5,178 nt of DNA from Burkholderiales bacterium. GTDB lineage: Bacteria; Pseudomonadota; Gammaproteobacteria; Burkholderiales; SG8-39. Location of the stretch: assembly GCA_016649475.1 (NCBI GenBank), contig JAENXP010000235.1, positions 1 to 5,178 of the forward strand, read 5' to 3'. Shown piece by piece: positions 4,841 through 5,178 of the stretch. The position numbers and the translations under genes were made by a program. Below the pieces are notes generated by a model. The model saw only the letters and a list, made by a program, of their open reading frames with translations. It had not been told where the DNA came from and ran no database searches. Position 1 is the first letter of the stretch; each line of letters begins with the position of its first letter.

Positions 4841-5178
4841 TCACTCCTTCTTGTCAGGGTGGCGCTTGCGGATGAGGTATTTGTGCATGCCCTCGAGCAC
4901 CAGCTCGCCGCGCTGATTATGCACGGTGGCGCGCATCACGATCACGCCGGTGCTGCGCTGCGGCAGCAGTTCGGTGATTTCCAGCGCCGAATACAGGGTG
5001 TCGCCCGCATACACGCCCTTGAGAAAGCGGCTCGACTGCTCGATGAACCCCATCAGCGAATCTTCCACCTGGTGCGGAAACAGCCCCGCGCCGGCAGCGG
5101 TCTGGATCAGCACCTGGAAACCGTGCGCGAGCAGGTCGGGCATGCCCTGCGCGCGGCAGTACTCGCGGTCGTAATGCA
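4841..5178 (-). CDS. MaoC-family hot-dog hydratase, N-terminus beyond window
   Basis: Only the C-terminal 111 residues are in the window; the frame stays open to the right edge, so the ATG at 5143 is internal and not the start. The first visible residues, HYDREYCRAQGMPDLLAHG, are the second half of the hydratase-2 motif (G-D-x-N-P-x-H-x-D...), so the histidine at the edge is probably the catalytic one and its partner aspartate lies just outside. The rest is the second half of a hot-dog fold: FIEQSSRFLKGVYAGDTL (44-61) and strands ALEITEL, GVIVMRATVHNQ and ELVLEGMHKYLIRKR. Relatives hydrate or dehydrate enoyl-CoA or related unsaturated acids in fatty-acid, PHA or dicarboxylate metabolism. The tail is basic (RKRHPDKKE). 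Its stop is 4 bp before the GST ATG and its last codons contain the GST ribosome binding site. The substrate cannot be told from this half. Confidence 0.88.
   Translation of the reverse strand, partial: HYDREYCRAQGMPDLLAHGFQVLIQTAAGAGLFPHQVEDSLMGFIEQSSRFLKGVYAGDTLYSALEITELLPQRSTGVIVMRATVHNQRGELVLEGMHKYLIRKRHPDKKE

Noticed and set aside
4042..4875. Long plus-strand open frame (277 codons) opposite the GST
   Set aside because: Antisense shadow of a well-supported GST gene; no family resemblance and it begins within the hairpin.

Overview
The window looks like chromosomal DNA of a GC-rich, metabolically versatile proteobacterium, most likely a betaproteobacterium of the Burkholderiales type. 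That placement is an inference from GC-rich codon use and from the mix of genes (epoxide hydrolase, SDR, YfcG-like GST, MaoC hydratase, secreted rhodanese); there is no rRNA or other taxonomic marker. I see no tRNA, rRNA, CRISPR array, transposase or phage gene.

Layout. Positions 1-362 hold no gene I can support, only a small inverted repeat near the left edge. At 363-518 there is a well-initiated but truncated type II 3-dehydroquinate dehydratase (aroQ): only the first ~42 residues of the family remain, and the catalytic tyrosine position is histidine. From 619 to 2545 two plus-strand genes form a probable operon: an uncharacterised protein with two ferredoxin-like (dimeric alpha-beta barrel) halves, then an epoxide hydrolase with a complete Asp-Asp-His triad, both cap tyrosines and a long cap domain. 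Everything to the right is on the minus strand and converges on the hydrolase: an exported single-domain rhodanese (2568-3011), a classical short-chain dehydrogenase/reductase (3158-3916), a YfcG-like glutathione S-transferase (4144-4836) and, running off the right edge, a MaoC-type hot-dog hydratase (4841 to beyond 5178).

How they may work together. MaoC and GST are separated by 4 bp, and the GST ribosome binding site lies inside the end of the MaoC gene, so those two are almost certainly co-transcribed and probably translationally coupled. A 227-bp gap with a long hairpin and a candidate promoter separates them from the SDR. A hydratase, a dehydrogenase, an epoxide hydrolase and a glutathione-dependent enzyme would suit breakdown of an organic acid or xenobiotic passing through epoxide or enoyl intermediates, but nothing in the sequence identifies a substrate.

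The most unusual items are the truncated aroQ, the two-domain barrel protein paired with the epoxide hydrolase, and the 22-bp-arm hairpin at 4031-4081, whose three imperfect pairs all become G-U pairs in plus-strand RNA. I see no convincing evidence of a wholly new biological system.
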